A DNA stretch of 64,000 bases from Anaerotignum lactatifermentans (GCF_016902535.1 NZ_JACSNY010000007.1:1-64000); one strand, 5' to 3'; shown: positions 45,859-55,656, counted from the stretch's first letter. The notes: generated by a model not told the origin, from the letters alone. Numbers and translations: made by a program.

Positions 45859-47765
45859 GCAGAACGACACACGGGGCCATGCGGGGACGAAGCGTTCCCA
45901 TTGGACGGCCCAAATTAGACAAAGCAACCATGAACCGTTTGCTGGGTTATCTGAAAAATTATAAATTCCGCTTTACGCTGGTGCTGGTATTCATTTGCCT
46001 GAGCGCCATGGCGAATGTGGCGGGCTCCATGTTCCTGCGGATCGTCATTGACGATTATATTACGCCGCTGCTGTCTCAGGTTTCTCCACAGTTTGGCGGA
46101 TTGCTGCGGGCAGTCATCGTAATGGCGTGCATTTATCTGGTGGGGATCGCGGCAACCTTCCTGTATAACCGGACGATGGTCGTAATCTCTCAGGGGATTC
46201 AGAAAACCATCCGTGACCAGATGTTTGCGCATATGCAGAAGCTGCCGATCCGGTATTTCGATACCCATACCCATGGGGATATCATGAGCCGTTATACCAA
46301 CGATACAGATACACTGCGTCAGATGCTTTCCATGAGTGTACCGCAGATGTTCTCTTCTGTTGTGACGATTGTAGCCGTATTCTGCGCCATGCTGTATACC
46401 AGCGTATATCTGACTGTGCTGGTGGTGATTGTCGTATTCTTCATCCTGCGGTGCATGAAATTCATCGCCGGACGAAGTGGGAAATATTTCCTGAAACAAC
46501 AGGAATCACTGGGGGATGTCAACGGCTATATCGAGGAAATGATCCATGGCCAGAAGGTAGTTAAGGTATTCTGCCACGAGGAAAAAGCGGAAGAAGTATT
46601 CCGCAAGAAGAATGACGAGCTGTGTGAAAACGCCACAAAGGCCAATAAGTATGCCAATATCCTGATGCCCATTATGATGAACCTGGGCAACCTGCAATAT
46701 GTGCTGATCGCCATTGTGGGCGGTGTTTTGGCAGTCAATGGCATCGGCGGCCTGACGCTGGGCGCCATCGCTTCCTTCCTGCAGCTGTCCAAGAGTTTCT
46801 CCGCTCCCATCAGTCAGGTTTCCCAGCAGGTCAACGCCGTTGTTATGGCTATGGCCGGCGCGAAACGTATCTTTACCCTGCTGGATGAGGAAGTGGAGCA
46901 GGACGAGGGCTATGTGACACTGGTCAACGCCAAGTACACAGAGGACGGCACATTGACAGAATGTGAAGAGCATACCGGTATTTGGGCATGGAAACAGCCT
47001 AAGGAGGATGGCGAGGTGGAATACACCAAGCTGACCGGGGATGTGCGGTTCTTTGATGTGGACTTTGGCTATACGGAAGACAAGATTGTACTGCATAACA
47101 TTACCCTTTACGCGGAACCGGGCCAGAAGGTAGCCTTTGTAGGCGCTACCGGTGCCGGAAAGACCACCATTACCAATCTGATTAACCGGTTCTATGATCT
47201 GGCTGACGGTAAAATCCGTTACGACGGCATCAATATCAATAAGATCCACAAATCCGATCTGCGCCGGTCTTTGGGTATCGTTTTGCAGGATGTTAACCTG
47301 TTTACAGGCACAGTGATGGATAACATCCGTTACGGCAAGCTGGACGCTACTGACGAGGAATGTATCGCGGCGGCAAAACTGGCTAACGCCGACAGCTTTA
47401 TCCGGATGCTGCCGGAGGGCTACAACACCATTCTTTCCGGTGACGGCTCCGGCCTTTCCCAGGGCCAGCGGCAGCTGATCTCTATTGCCCGGGCGGCGGT
47501 GGCAGATCCTCCCGTTATGATTCTGGACGAGGCAACCTCCTCCATTGATACCCGTACCGAAGCCATTGTACAGCGTGGTATGGACGCATTGATGAAGGGC
47601 AGAACCGTATTTGTCATTGCCCATAGACTGTCTACCATCCAGAATGCCGATGTTATTATGGTACTGGAACAGGGCCGCATCATTGAAAGAGGCGACCACG
47701 ACAGACTGATCGAGGAAAAAGGCAGATATTATCAGCTGTATACCGGCGCCTTTGAACTGGAATAA
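45855..47765 (+). CDS. Heterodimeric ABC exporter subunit, catalytic partner
   Basis: A 636-residue half-exporter (BmrD/LmrD-like). Walker A GATGAGKTT, signature LSQGQRQLISIARA and Walker B MILDEATSSID with the catalytic Glu present. Between membrane and nucleotide domains lies an acidic extra segment of about 45 residues (DEEVEQDEGYVTLVNAKYTE). It supplies the active hydrolysis site for the pair. Confidence 0.92.
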   Translation: MSRTTHGAMRGRSVPIGRPKLDKATMNRLLGYLKNYKFRFTLVLVFICLSAMANVAGSMFLRIVIDDYITPLLSQVSPQFGGLLRAVIVMACIYLVGIAATFLYNRTMVVISQGIQKTIRDQMFAHMQKLPIRYFDTHTHGDIMSRYTNDTDTLRQMLSMSVPQMFSSVVTIVAVFCAMLYTSVYLTVLVVIVVFFILRCMKFIAGRSGKYFLKQQESLGDVNGYIEEMIHGQKVVKVFCHEEKAEEVFRKKNDELCENATKANKYANILMPIMMNLGNLQYVLIAIVGGVLAVNGIGGLTLGAIASFLQLSKSFSAPISQVSQQVNAVVMAMAGAKRIFTLLDEEVEQDEGYVTLVNAKYTEDGTLTECEEHTGIWAWKQPKEDGEVEYTKLTGDVRFFDVDFGYTEDKIVLHNITLYAEPGQKVAFVGATGAGKTTITNLINRFYDLADGKIRYDGININKIHKSDLRRSLGIVLQDVNLFTGTVMDNIRYGKLDATDEECIAAAKLANADSFIRMLPEGYNTILSGDGSGLSQGQRQLISIARAAVADPPVMILDEATSSIDTRTEAIVQRGMDALMKGRTVFVIAHRLSTIQNADVIMVLEQGRIIERGDHDRLIEEKGRYYQLYTGAFELE

Positions 47766-47830
47766 AAGTAAAAATAAAACCGGGTTCTTCCTGAGCAAAC
47801 ATTGGGTTTCACAGGAGGATGCCCCCCACA

Positions 47831-47868
47831 GGAAGCGCTTTCCCCAGTAAAGGGAGGCGCTTCTTTTT
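47831..47868 (+). terminator. Terminator after the ABC exporter
   Basis: GGAAGCGC with CTTTCCC pairs with GGGAG and GCGCTTC, followed by TTTTT. Confidence 0.85.
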
Positions 47869-47939
47869 CCGCCCGGAAATATTGGTGGTTTTGTATGGAA
47901 AAATTCTTGATTTTTGGCGGGTTTTTCCCGAAATATCCG

Positions 47940-47969
47940 TTGCCAGAAAAGGCAGGCGCGTGATATACT
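47940..47969 (+). promoter_or_regulatory. Promoter of the transporter-molybdoenzyme operon
   Basis: TTGCCA, 18-base spacer, TATACT; about 45 bases before the first gene. Confidence 0.65.
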
Positions 47970-48016
47970 AAAAAACGGTGTCGAAGAGGGGAAAAAAGCG
48001 GAAAGGAAGGCGGTCT

Positions 48017-48547
48017 ATGCCACGGAATATACTGTTCACAGGCGGCAAAGGCAGCGGAAAGTCTACCTGGGTCCGCAGACTCATGAAGGAGCTGGGCGGA
48101 CCATGGCAGGGATTTTTTACACTGCCCTATGAGATCGGCGGCAGGCGAAAGGGGTTTTATTTCCACAGTTTGGCGCCCGTAGCGCATTGGGAGAACGATG
48201 TGCCCATTTCGGTGCAGACGACGGCTTCCGGCGCCGTAGCGGTGACGGAAACCTTCGAGGGGCTGGGCAGTGCGTGCCTGCGGCAGGCGGCGGCAGCCTC
48301 CTTTGTGGTCATGGATGAGCTGGGACGGCTGGAAGGAAAGGCGGCCCGGTTCCAAAGAGCTGTGGAAGCGGTGCTGGAGAGCGACGCATGGACCATATGC
48401 GCCGTGAAGAAGAAAAAAACGCCGTTTCTGGACCGACTGCGCTCCAGAGAGGATATTCTGCTTTTGGACCTGGATGAGACAACGGAAGAAATGGCGAAAG
48501 CAGCCATTCAAAATTATTTGCAAACATATGAGGGGTGGAACGTATGA
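48017..48547 (+). CDS. THEP1-like nucleoside-triphosphatase
   Basis: A 176-residue P-loop protein: MPRNILFTGGKGSGKSTWVR at the N terminus (Walker A GGKGSGKST), and SFVVMDELGRLEGKAARFQR as Walker B (MDELG is the THEP1 form). ATG 48017 follows GAAAGGAAGG; the upstream in-frame ATG lacks a site. First gene of the operon and overlapping the binding-protein gene (ATGA). THEP1 homologues hydrolyse NTPs. A role in molybdenum cofactor metabolism is suggested only by the neighbours. Confidence 0.82.
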   Translation: MPRNILFTGGKGSGKSTWVRRLMKELGGPWQGFFTLPYEIGGRRKGFYFHSLAPVAHWENDVPISVQTTASGAVAVTETFEGLGSACLRQAAAASFVVMDELGRLEGKAARFQRAVEAVLESDAWTICAVKKKKTPFLDRLRSREDILLLDLDETTEEMAKAAIQNYLQTYEGWNV

Positions 48548-49611
48548 AAAAAGTATTTGGAAAAAGACGGACAGGTCTTTTGCTGGTCTTTGTGATGATG
48601 TTCTCTTTGCTGGCAGGATGCTCTCAGCCGGCACAGGAAGAGGATACCGTCGAAAGCGGCATTGTGCTGACAGACCAGATTGGTCGAGAAGTCACACTGG
48701 AGAAACCGGCGGAACGGATTGTGTCTTCTTATTATATCTCTACCGCTATTCTCATTGCGTTAGGTAAAGAGGACCAGCTGGTAGGTATCGAAATGAAGGC
48801 GGACACAAGAAATCTTTATAAGGCCGCTGCGCCGCAGCTGCTGGATCTGCCTGCCGTAGGCTCCGGCAAAGGCATCAATGTAGAGGAAACCGCGGCTTTG
48901 GAGCCGGATCTTGTGATCCTGCCTCAGAAATTGCAGGATTCCGTTGCTTCCTTTGAGGAACTGGGTATCCCTGTTCTGGTGGTAGACCCGGAAACACTGG
49001 AAAACTACACCGCCTGCGTGGAATTGCTGGGTAAGGCAACCGGCGCGGAGGAGACCAGCCAGGCGCTGCTGACCTACTATGAAGATAAAATGGCGGAAGC
49101 GGCAGAACTGACCGGCGGCCTCAGCGACGAGGAACGCCCCGCGGTATATCTGTCCGCTGGCTCTGATTACCTGAGCACCTGCACCTCCAAAATGTATCAG
49201 AATGATCTGATCGCTATGGCAGGCGGCAGAAACGTATCCGCAGAGCTGACCGACGGCTACTGGCAGAGCATTTCCGCGGAACAGCTGCTCAGCTGGAATC
49301 CCGCTTATATTTTTGCTGTCAACTATGCGGAATATTCTCTGGATGATATCAAGAATGACAGCGCGCTGGCAGGAATGGACGCCATTGAAAACGGCAGAGT
49401 CTATTCCTTCCCTTCTGATCTGGAGCCCTGGGATTATCCGACACCTTCCTCCGTACTGGGGATTTTGTGGCTGACCCATGTGCTGCATCCGGATCTGTAT
49501 ACAGAAGAAGCCTATGTGGCAGAGGCAGAAGCCTTCTATCAGCAGTTCTTCGGCATCGAGATCAGCAGAAGCGATCTGGGTCTGGAGGAAAGCGCTGCGG
49601 AAGCTGCCTGA
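48544..49611 (+). CDS. FepB/BtuF-type ABC substrate-binding lipoprotein
   Basis: A 355-residue lipoprotein: signal peptide with lipobox LLAGC, Cys26 lipidated. The mature part is a periplasmic-binding-2 (TroA-like) fold: TDQIGREVTLEKPAERIVSS and EPDLVILPQKL. Ligand is unknown. Class members bind siderophores, haem, cobalamin or, in the MolA type, molybdate/tungstate. The xanthine dehydrogenase genes in the same operon favour an oxyanion such as molybdate; that is inference. Confidence 0.88.
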   Translation: MKKVFGKRRTGLLLVFVMMFSLLAGCSQPAQEEDTVESGIVLTDQIGREVTLEKPAERIVSSYYISTAILIALGKEDQLVGIEMKADTRNLYKAAAPQLLDLPAVGSGKGINVEETAALEPDLVILPQKLQDSVASFEELGIPVLVVDPETLENYTACVELLGKATGAEETSQALLTYYEDKMAEAAELTGGLSDEERPAVYLSAGSDYLSTCTSKMYQNDLIAMAGGRNVSAELTDGYWQSISAEQLLSWNPAYIFAVNYAEYSLDDIKNDSALAGMDAIENGRVYSFPSDLEPWDYPTPSSVLGILWLTHVLHPDLYTEEAYVAEAEAFYQQFFGIEISRSDLGLEESAAEAA

Positions 49612-49638
49612 AAAATGTGCGTATAATGGAGTAATGAC

Positions 49639-50637
49639 ATGAGAAAAAAGTTCTGGATCATGATCGTAATTTGGATAGGGACCTTTATGCTTTCCTGCTG
49701 TGTGGGCAGATATGATTTGTCGATGACAGATATCGGCCAGATACTGCTGGGATGGTGCGACGATGCCATGAAGTGTAATGTTTTCTGGAGAATACGGCTG
49801 TCCAGAACTTTTTTGGTTGCCGTATCCGGCGGCGCACTGGCGCTGGCGGGCTTTGTATATCAAAGCATGTTTCAGAATCCGCTGGTTTCCCCGGATGTGC
49901 TGGGCGTCAGCAGCGGCTGTTCCGTCGGTGCCATTACGGCCCTGCTCTTTTTCGGCGGCAGTGCTGTCATTTCTCAGGCCCTTTCCTTCGCGGCAGGACT
50001 GGCAGTAGTGGCGCTGTCTGTGGCACTGGCCCAGGCCATGGGCGGCAGAAAGCTTTACAGCCTGATTCTGGCGGGGATCATTCTGGGAGCCCTTTCCAAC
50101 GCGGTCATTATGACTTTGAAGTACGGCGCGGACCCCAGCCGGCAGCTGGCGGCCATTGAATATTGGCTTATGGGCAGCTTTCATACCGCCAACTGGTCGG
50201 ATGGCATTGTGGCGGGCCTGCTTTCTCTGGGCGCGTTTTTGCTGCTGTTTTTGCTGCGATGGCAGTTGAAGCTGCTGATTCTGGGCGGAGAAGAAGCCTT
50301 TGCCCTGGGGGTGCGGGTACTGCCGGTGCGTCTCGGGGGCATCCTGGGCGCGACGGTGCTGACGGCGGCAGTGGTTTCCGTGGCCGGCGTGGTCTCCTGG
50401 ATAGGGCTGATCGTACCACATATGGTGCGGATGATCTTTGGAGAGCGGTTCGAGGATAATTTTATACAGTCTGTGTTCTGCGGCAGTATTTTGCTGATGA
50501 TCGCGGATACACTGGCCAGAAGTATTTTTACGGCGGAAATTCCCATCAGTATCCTGACTTCCCTGATCGGTGCGATATTCCTGGTGGTATTTCTGCTGAC
50601 ACGGCGCAAAGAAGGGCGGTGGAGCGATGGAGATTGA
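49639..50637 (+). CDS. FecCD/BtuC-type ABC permease
   Basis: A 332-residue permease with about nine to ten helices. SRTFLVAVSGGALALAGFVY, FQNPLVSPDVLGVSSG (family signature NPL-x-P-x-x-LG) and VAGVVSWIGLIVPHMVRMIF are diagnostic. It forms a homodimer with the ATPase encoded next, whose start overlaps by 11 bases. Confidence 0.92.
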   Translation: MRKKFWIMIVIWIGTFMLSCCVGRYDLSMTDIGQILLGWCDDAMKCNVFWRIRLSRTFLVAVSGGALALAGFVYQSMFQNPLVSPDVLGVSSGCSVGAITALLFFGGSAVISQALSFAAGLAVVALSVALAQAMGGRKLYSLILAGIILGALSNAVIMTLKYGADPSRQLAAIEYWLMGSFHTANWSDGIVAGLLSLGAFLLLFLLRWQLKLLILGGEEAFALGVRVLPVRLGGILGATVLTAAVVSVAGVVSWIGLIVPHMVRMIFGERFEDNFIQSVFCGSILLMIADTLARSIFTAEIPISILTSLIGAIFLVVFLLTRRKEGRWSDGD

Positions 50638-51415
50638 GCTGCGGCAGGTAAGTGTTTTCCTGGGAGAGCGTCCGGTGCTGGCGGAGGTCAATCTGCGTCT
50701 GCTGCCGGAGGGCGTGACCATGCTGCTGGGACGAAACGGCGCGGGAAAGACGACTCTGATGAAAACCATACTGGGCCGGTATCGGCCAAAAAGGGGACAG
50801 GTTCTGCTGGATGGCAGGCCTGTGGAACAATGGACGGCAGGGGAACGAAGCCGGCGGATTGCCTATATTCCTCAGGAGCGGGAGATTCCCATGGGCTGTA
50901 CGGCGTTGGAATATGCTGCCATGGGGCAGGCACCTTATACCCCTTTTTATAAAAATTATGATAAAATAGGATTAAAGGAAGGCGCGGCGGCTCTGGAGGA
51001 ACTGGGGATCGCGGCGCTGGGAGCAAGACAGATGACCCGGCTTTCCGGCGGGGAAAAGAAGTTAGTTGCCATTGCCCGGACACGGGTGCAGAAAACACCC
51101 TGGCTGATTCTGGACGAGCCAACGGCATCTCTGGATTTTACCAGAGAGCATCATTTTCTGCGGCTTCTGCGGAAAGAAAGCCAAAAGGGCCGGGGAGTAT
51201 TTCTGACCATTCACAATCCTTCTCTGGCGGTGCAGTATGCCGACCGCATCCTGGTGCTGGGAGAAAAAAGCATCCTCGGGGATTTTTGCCGGGAAAAGGA
51301 TGGGTTTCCCAGAAGGCTGGAGGAGTGTCTGCGTCAGATCTACGGCCCGGAGATCCTGCTGACGGAGCAGGAGGGCCGGCAGGCGTTGTTATGGAAGGAG
51401 GAGGAGCATGTATAG
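50627..51415 (+). CDS. FecE/BtuD-type ABC ATPase
   Basis: A 262-residue ATPase: Walker A GRNGAGKTT, Q-loop YIPQERE, signature LSGGEKKLVAIART, Walker [14 protein letters not shown]-loop TIHNPS. It energises the preceding permease. It overlaps the next gene, the FAD subunit of a molybdenum hydroxylase, by eight bases, which ties transporter to enzyme. Confidence 0.92.
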   Translation: MEIELRQVSVFLGERPVLAEVNLRLLPEGVTMLLGRNGAGKTTLMKTILGRYRPKRGQVLLDGRPVEQWTAGERSRRIAYIPQEREIPMGCTALEYAAMGQAPYTPFYKNYDKIGLKEGAAALEELGIAALGARQMTRLSGGEKKLVAIARTRVQKTPWLILDEPTASLDFTREHHFLRLLRKESQKGRGVFLTIHNPSLAVQYADRILVLGEKSILGDFCREKDGFPRRLEECLRQIYGPEILLTEQEGRQALLWKEEEHV

Positions 51416-52205
51416 TATTCGTACTTATGTCAAGGTATCCAGTCTGGAGGAGGCCTATGAGCTGAACCAGAAAAAAATGAATACCATCCTGGGCGGCGGC
51501 CTTTGGCTGCGTCTTGGGAAAAAGAATATCCAGACGGCCATTGATCTGTCCGGGCTGGGGTTGGATCAGATTACGGAGGATGAGACGGCCTTTTTCATCA
51601 GCGCCATGGTGAGCCTGCGTCAGCTGGAGATCCATCCGGGTATTGACACCTATACCGGCGGCGCTGTAAAAGAAAGTCTGCGCCATATTGTTGGGGTACA
51701 GATGCGAAACTGTGCCACCGTTGGCGGCAGTATTTACGGCCGGTTCGGTTTTTCCGATCCCCTTTGCTGTCTGCTGGGGCTGGACTGTGAGGTGGAGCTT
51801 TACCAGGCAGGGAGAATCCCTCTGGCGGAGTTTGTGAAAATGAAAAAAGACAATGATATTCTGGTACAGGTGATTTTGAAGAAAACAGACCGCAAGGCCG
51901 TTTATCTTTCCCAGCGGAATTCCGCCACAGATTTTCCCGTGGTTTCCTGCGCGCTTTCCAAAGGAGCGGCGGGGAATTACGCTGTCATTGGGGCAAGACC
52001 CTGTATGCCGGTGATCGTAGAGGATCGCGAGGGCCTGCTGGAGCGGGGCGAGGAAGGCTGGAAGACCTTCGCCGAAAAAGTACAGCAGGAAGTCGCTTTT
52101 GCCGATAATACAAGAGCCAGCGGCGCCTATCGCCGTCATGTGGCAGGGGTGCTGGTCAGAAGAGGGGCAAAAGCCCTGTGGGGAGGTGCTGAGGAATGCA
52201 GATAA
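51408..52205 (+). CDS. Xanthine dehydrogenase-family FAD-binding subunit
   Basis: A 265-residue FAD subunit of the molybdenum hydroxylase family. NTILGGGLWLRLG is the FAD diphosphate loop. The second motif is RNCATVGGSIYGRFGFSDPL. The C-terminal CO-dehydrogenase-flavoprotein domain contains NTRASGAYRRHVAGVLVRR. FAD takes electrons from the 2Fe-2S subunit and gives them to NAD(P)+ or another acceptor. Overlaps the next gene by ten bases. Confidence 0.9.
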   Translation: MYSIRTYVKVSSLEEAYELNQKKMNTILGGGLWLRLGKKNIQTAIDLSGLGLDQITEDETAFFISAMVSLRQLEIHPGIDTYTGGAVKESLRHIVGVQMRNCATVGGSIYGRFGFSDPLCCLLGLDCEVELYQAGRIPLAEFVKMKKDNDILVQVILKKTDRKAVYLSQRNSATDFPVVSCALSKGAAGNYAVIGARPCMPVIVEDREGLLERGEEGWKTFAEKVQQEVAFADNTRASGAYRRHVAGVLVRRGAKALWGGAEECR

Positions 52206-52663
52206 CCATGAAGCTGAACGGAAAACCGGTGACAGCCGATATAGCGCCGGATATGACTTTGTTACAGTTTGTCCGTTCTCAGGGTTGTTACAGTGTAAAA
52301 TGCGGGTGTGAGACCACCAACTGCGGCCTTTGTACGCTGTGGATGGACGGAAAACCGGTGTTGTCCTGTTCCGTACCGGCCGCCCGGGCAGACGGCCATG
52401 AGATCGTGACGTTAGAGGGATGTCAGGAAGAAGCCGCCGAATTCGGGGCATTTCTGGCGGATCAGGGGGCGGAGCAGTGCGGTTATTGCAGTCCCGGTTT
52501 TATTATGAATGTATTGGCGCTGTTCCGGGAGTATGAGGACCCCACAGAGGAAGAAATCAAGGAATATCTGGCGGGGAATCTTTGCCGCTGTTCCGGCTAT
52601 GAGGGCCAGCTGCGGGCCATTCGTGCCTATATGGCCCATAAAAAGGGAGGGGAAAGCAAATGA
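52196..52663 (+). CDS. Xanthine dehydrogenase-family 2Fe-2S subunit
   Basis: A 155-residue protein with two 2Fe-2S domains. The plant-type ferredoxin cluster is in CGCETTNCGLCTLWMDGK with a fourth Cys in VLSC. The C-terminal helical cluster domain has QCGYCSPGFIMN and GNLCRCSGYEGQ. All eight cysteines are present. It links molybdenum centre and FAD. It overlaps the large subunit gene by four bases. Confidence 0.93.
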   Translation: MQITMKLNGKPVTADIAPDMTLLQFVRSQGCYSVKCGCETTNCGLCTLWMDGKPVLSCSVPAARADGHEIVTLEGCQEEAAEFGAFLADQGAEQCGYCSPGFIMNVLALFREYEDPTEEEIKEYLAGNLCRCSGYEGQLRAIRAYMAHKKGGESK

Positions 52664-54936
52664 AATATGTGAACCAACCCATACGAAAAAAGGACGCCAT
52701 GTCTCTGGTGACAGGCAAGCCTGTTTATACGGATGATCTGGCGCCGAAGGATTGTCTGGTGGTAAAGGTACTGCGCAGTCCCCATGCCCACGCCATCATT
52801 GAGGAGATCCAGACGGATATTGCAAAAAAACTGCCGGGGATTGTCTGTGTACTGACCTATGAGGATGTGCCTCAGAAACGATTTACCATGGCGGGGCAGA
52901 CCTATCCGGAGCCCAGCCCTTATGACCGGCTGATTCTGGACAAAAGAGTCCGTTTTGTAGGCGATGCTGTGGCCATTGTAGCCGGTGAGGACGAAAAGGC
53001 CGTAGAAAAGGCCATGAAAGTCATCAAAGTGAAATATCAGGTATTGGAGCCGGTACTGGATTTTCGGACAGCCAAGGATAACCCCATTCTGGTCCATCCG
53101 GAAGAGAACTGGAAGGCGCTTTGTCCAGTGGGAGCGGACAACAAACGCAATCTTTGCGCCTGCGGTTTGGAGGAACACGGGGATGTGGATAAGGTTATTG
53201 CCGAAAGCGATGTGGTGGTAGAGAATACCTACCATACCAAAGCGGTGCAGCAGACCATGATGGAGACCTTCCGTACCTATACGACCATGGATACTTACGG
53301 AAGACTCAATGTCATCAGCTCTACCCAGGTGCCGTTCCATGTGCGCCGGATTCTTTCCAATGCTCTGGATATTCCCAAGTCCAGAATCCGTGTGGTAAAG
53401 CCCAGAATCGGCGGCGGCTTCGGCGCCAAGCAGACGGTGGTGGCGGAGGTGTATCCCGCCATTGTGACGTTGAAAACAGGACGCCCCGCTAAAATCATTT
53501 ATACCAGAGAGGAAAGTCTGATTGCTTCCTCCCCTCGACATGAAATGGAGGTCAAGGTGCGCATCGGCGCCACAAAGGACGGCCATATCCGGGGTATTGA
53601 GGTAAAGACATTGTCCAATACAGGAGCATATGGCGAGCATGGCCCTACGACAGTAGGCCTGTCCGGCCATAAATCCATCCCTCTGTACAGCAAGGCGGAG
53701 GCCTTCCGTTTCCAGTATGACGTGGTCTATACCAATCGTATGTCGGCGGGGGCTTACCGGGGTTACGGGGCTACACAGGGGATTTTCGCTGTGGAGTCCG
53801 CTGTCAATGAACTGGCGGTAAAACTGGATATGGACCCGGTTGTTCTGCGGGAAATGAACCTGACCAGAGAAGGGGACGTCATGCATGGCTATTACGGCGA
53901 AACAGCCGGAAGCTGCCATCTGGACCGCTGTCTGGAACGGACGGCGGAAATGGTCGGCTGGAAGGAGAAATACCCCAGACGCGTCATGCCCGATGGCAAG
54001 ATCCGCGGCGTGGGGATTGCCATGGCTATGCAGGGTTCCGGTATTTCCAATGTGGATACCGGCGCTGTTTCCGTGAAGATCAACGATGACGGATTTTATT
54101 CTCTGTCCATTGGTGCGTCGGACATGGGCACAGGCTGTGATACCATTCTGTCGCAGATGGCGGCGGATTGTCTGGACTGCTCTGTGGATGAGATCATCGT
54201 TCATGGGGTAGATACGGATATTTCCCCTTATGACAGCGGTTCCTACGCTTCCAGTACCACCTATGTAACGGGTATGGCAACGGTAAAGGCCTGCCAGACG
54301 CTGGTGGAGAAGATCAAAGCCTATGGCGCGGAAAAGCTGGGCTGTGATGTAGAGGATGTAGAGTTTGACGGGGAAAAAGTATATTGCCTGAAGGAGGAGC
54401 GCAGCATCAGCCGGAAGGAGCTGGGCAACGCGGCCATGTGCGCCGCCAATAACGCGCTTTATGCCACAGAAGCCTTTTCTTCTCCCATTTCTCCGCCGCC
54501 CTTTATGGCTGGCGCCGTAGAAGTGGAGGTAGACCCGGAGACCGGCTCTGTGGAAGTGCTGGACTATGCTGCTGTGGTGGACTGCGGTACGGTGGTAAAC
54601 CCCAATCTGGCGAAGGTACAGGTGGAAGGCGGTCTGGTACAGGGCATTGGCATGGCCCTTTTTGAGGAGATCACCTATGACGAAAAGGGATATGTGGCGG
54701 AAAATTCTCTGATGCAGTATAAGATCCCGACCCGTCTGGATATGGGAAAACTGCATGTGGAATTTGACAGCAGTTATGAGCAGACAGGTCCCTTTGGCGC
54801 TAAATCCATCGGGGAAATCGTTATCAACACGCCTTCGCCTGCCATTGCCCATGCGGTCTATAACGCGACGGGCCTGCGCTTTAGGGAATTGCCCATTACG
54901 CCGGAAAAGGTGGCTATGGGTCTGATGAAGGAATGA
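52660..54936 (+). CDS. Xanthine dehydrogenase-family molybdenum-binding subunit
   Basis: A 758-residue large subunit. An N-terminal a/b-hammerhead domain (about 1-120, SLVTGKPVYTDDLAPKDCLV) precedes the Moco domains with GGGFGAKQTVVAEVYPAIV, SAGAYRGYGATQGIFAVES and ASDMGTGCDTILSQMAAD. The catalytic glutamate is in PFGAKSIGEI near the C terminus. The substrate (purine, nicotinate or other heterocycle/aldehyde) cannot be told from these motifs. Overlaps the next gene by four bases. Confidence 0.92.
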   Translation: MKYVNQPIRKKDAMSLVTGKPVYTDDLAPKDCLVVKVLRSPHAHAIIEEIQTDIAKKLPGIVCVLTYEDVPQKRFTMAGQTYPEPSPYDRLILDKRVRFVGDAVAIVAGEDEKAVEKAMKVIKVKYQVLEPVLDFRTAKDNPILVHPEENWKALCPVGADNKRNLCACGLEEHGDVDKVIAESDVVVENTYHTKAVQQTMMETFRTYTTMDTYGRLNVISSTQVPFHVRRILSNALDIPKSRIRVVKPRIGGGFGAKQTVVAEVYPAIVTLKTGRPAKIIYTREESLIASSPRHEMEVKVRIGATKDGHIRGIEVKTLSNTGAYGEHGPTTVGLSGHKSIPLYSKAEAFRFQYDVVYTNRMSAGAYRGYGATQGIFAVESAVNELAVKLDMDPVVLREMNLTREGDVMHGYYGETAGSCHLDRCLERTAEMVGWKEKYPRRVMPDGKIRGVGIAMAMQGSGISNVDTGAVSVKINDDGFYSLSIGASDMGTGCDTILSQMAADCLDCSVDEIIVHGVDTDISPYDSGSYASSTTYVTGMATVKACQTLVEKIKAYGAEKLGCDVEDVEFDGEKVYCLKEERSISRKELGNAAMCAANNALYATEAFSSPISPPPFMAGAVEVEVDPETGSVEVLDYAAVVDCGTVVNPNLAKVQVEGGLVQGIGMALFEEITYDEKGYVAENSLMQYKIPTRLDMGKLHVEFDSSYEQTGPFGAKSIGEIVINTPSPAIAHAVYNATGLRFRELPITPEKVAMGLMKE

Positions 54937-55532
54937 GGATCGAATGGATTCTGCTGGCGGCGGGACGTTCCTCCAGATTTGGCGGCAATAAGCTGCTTTA
55001 CCCGCTGGAAGGAAAGCCCCTCTGCCGCCATGTCTTCGACCGTATCCGGAAAATTGCCGCCGGACGGAAGGAGCAGGTGACAGCGGTAGTCAGCCGGGAG
55101 GATGTGGCACAAGCGCTGTCGGCGGCACGGGTCGTATGGAACCCGGCACCGGAGCGGGGCCTCGCTTCTTCTATTCAGTGTGCTTTGCGGGAAGTGGGAA
55201 TTTCGGAAGAAACCGCTTACGTATTTTTTGTGGCGGATCAGCCGTGGCTGCCGGAGGAGGAAATTCTGGCCTTCCTTGCCGGTTTTGACCAGTCTGGGAA
55301 GGAAATGGGCTGTATGGAATACAAGGGCAGACGAGGCAATCCCGGTATTTTTCGTGGCCCCAGCGCTGCGGCGCTGATGACGCTGGAAGGCGACCGGGGC
55401 GGCAGCGCTTTATGGAAAAAGGAACCGGAAAAGCTCTACACGCATCCCTGCAAAGAGGAATTTTATTTGTTTGACATTGACCGAAAAGAAGATCTTCCCC
55501 GAAAAAAGGAAGATCAGAACGATAGTAAATAA
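54933..55532 (+). CDS. MobA/MocA-like nucleotidyltransferase
   Basis: A 199-residue NTP-transferase-domain protein. ILLAAGRSSRFGGNKLLYPL is the nucleotide-binding signature (LAAGxSxRxGxxK), followed later by VFFVADQPWLPEEE (DQP, metal-binding) and GRRGNPGIF. MocA-like proteins convert Mo-molybdopterin to the cytosine dinucleotide form used by many xanthine dehydrogenase-family enzymes. This fits the position right after the large subunit. Confidence 0.87.
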   Translation: MRIEWILLAAGRSSRFGGNKLLYPLEGKPLCRHVFDRIRKIAAGRKEQVTAVVSREDVAQALSAARVVWNPAPERGLASSIQCALREVGISEETAYVFFVADQPWLPEEEILAFLAGFDQSGKEMGCMEYKGRRGNPGIFRGPSAAALMTLEGDRGGSALWKKEPEKLYTHPCKEEFYLFDIDRKEDLPRKKEDQNDSK

Positions 55533-55629
55533 ATTCTGCATAATCTGCCGCTGTTTTATAGGTGGATACTGCTTGCAAATCTGCCCTGAAAACGGTAACA
55601 TCAAAAACAAACAAAGAAAAAACGGCGAA

Positions 55630-55656
55630 AGCTCCCGTAAAAACGGGGGCTTTTTT
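55630..55656 (+). terminator. Terminator of the molybdoenzyme operon
   Basis: AGCTCCCGT / ACGGGGGCT stem with AAAA loop, followed by TTTTTT. Confidence 0.85.

Noticed and set aside
47870-48016. Cobalamin riboswitch or Mo-co RNA before the FecCD-type operon
   Set aside because: Too short a space (about 45 bases between promoter and start) and no B12-box-like sequence.
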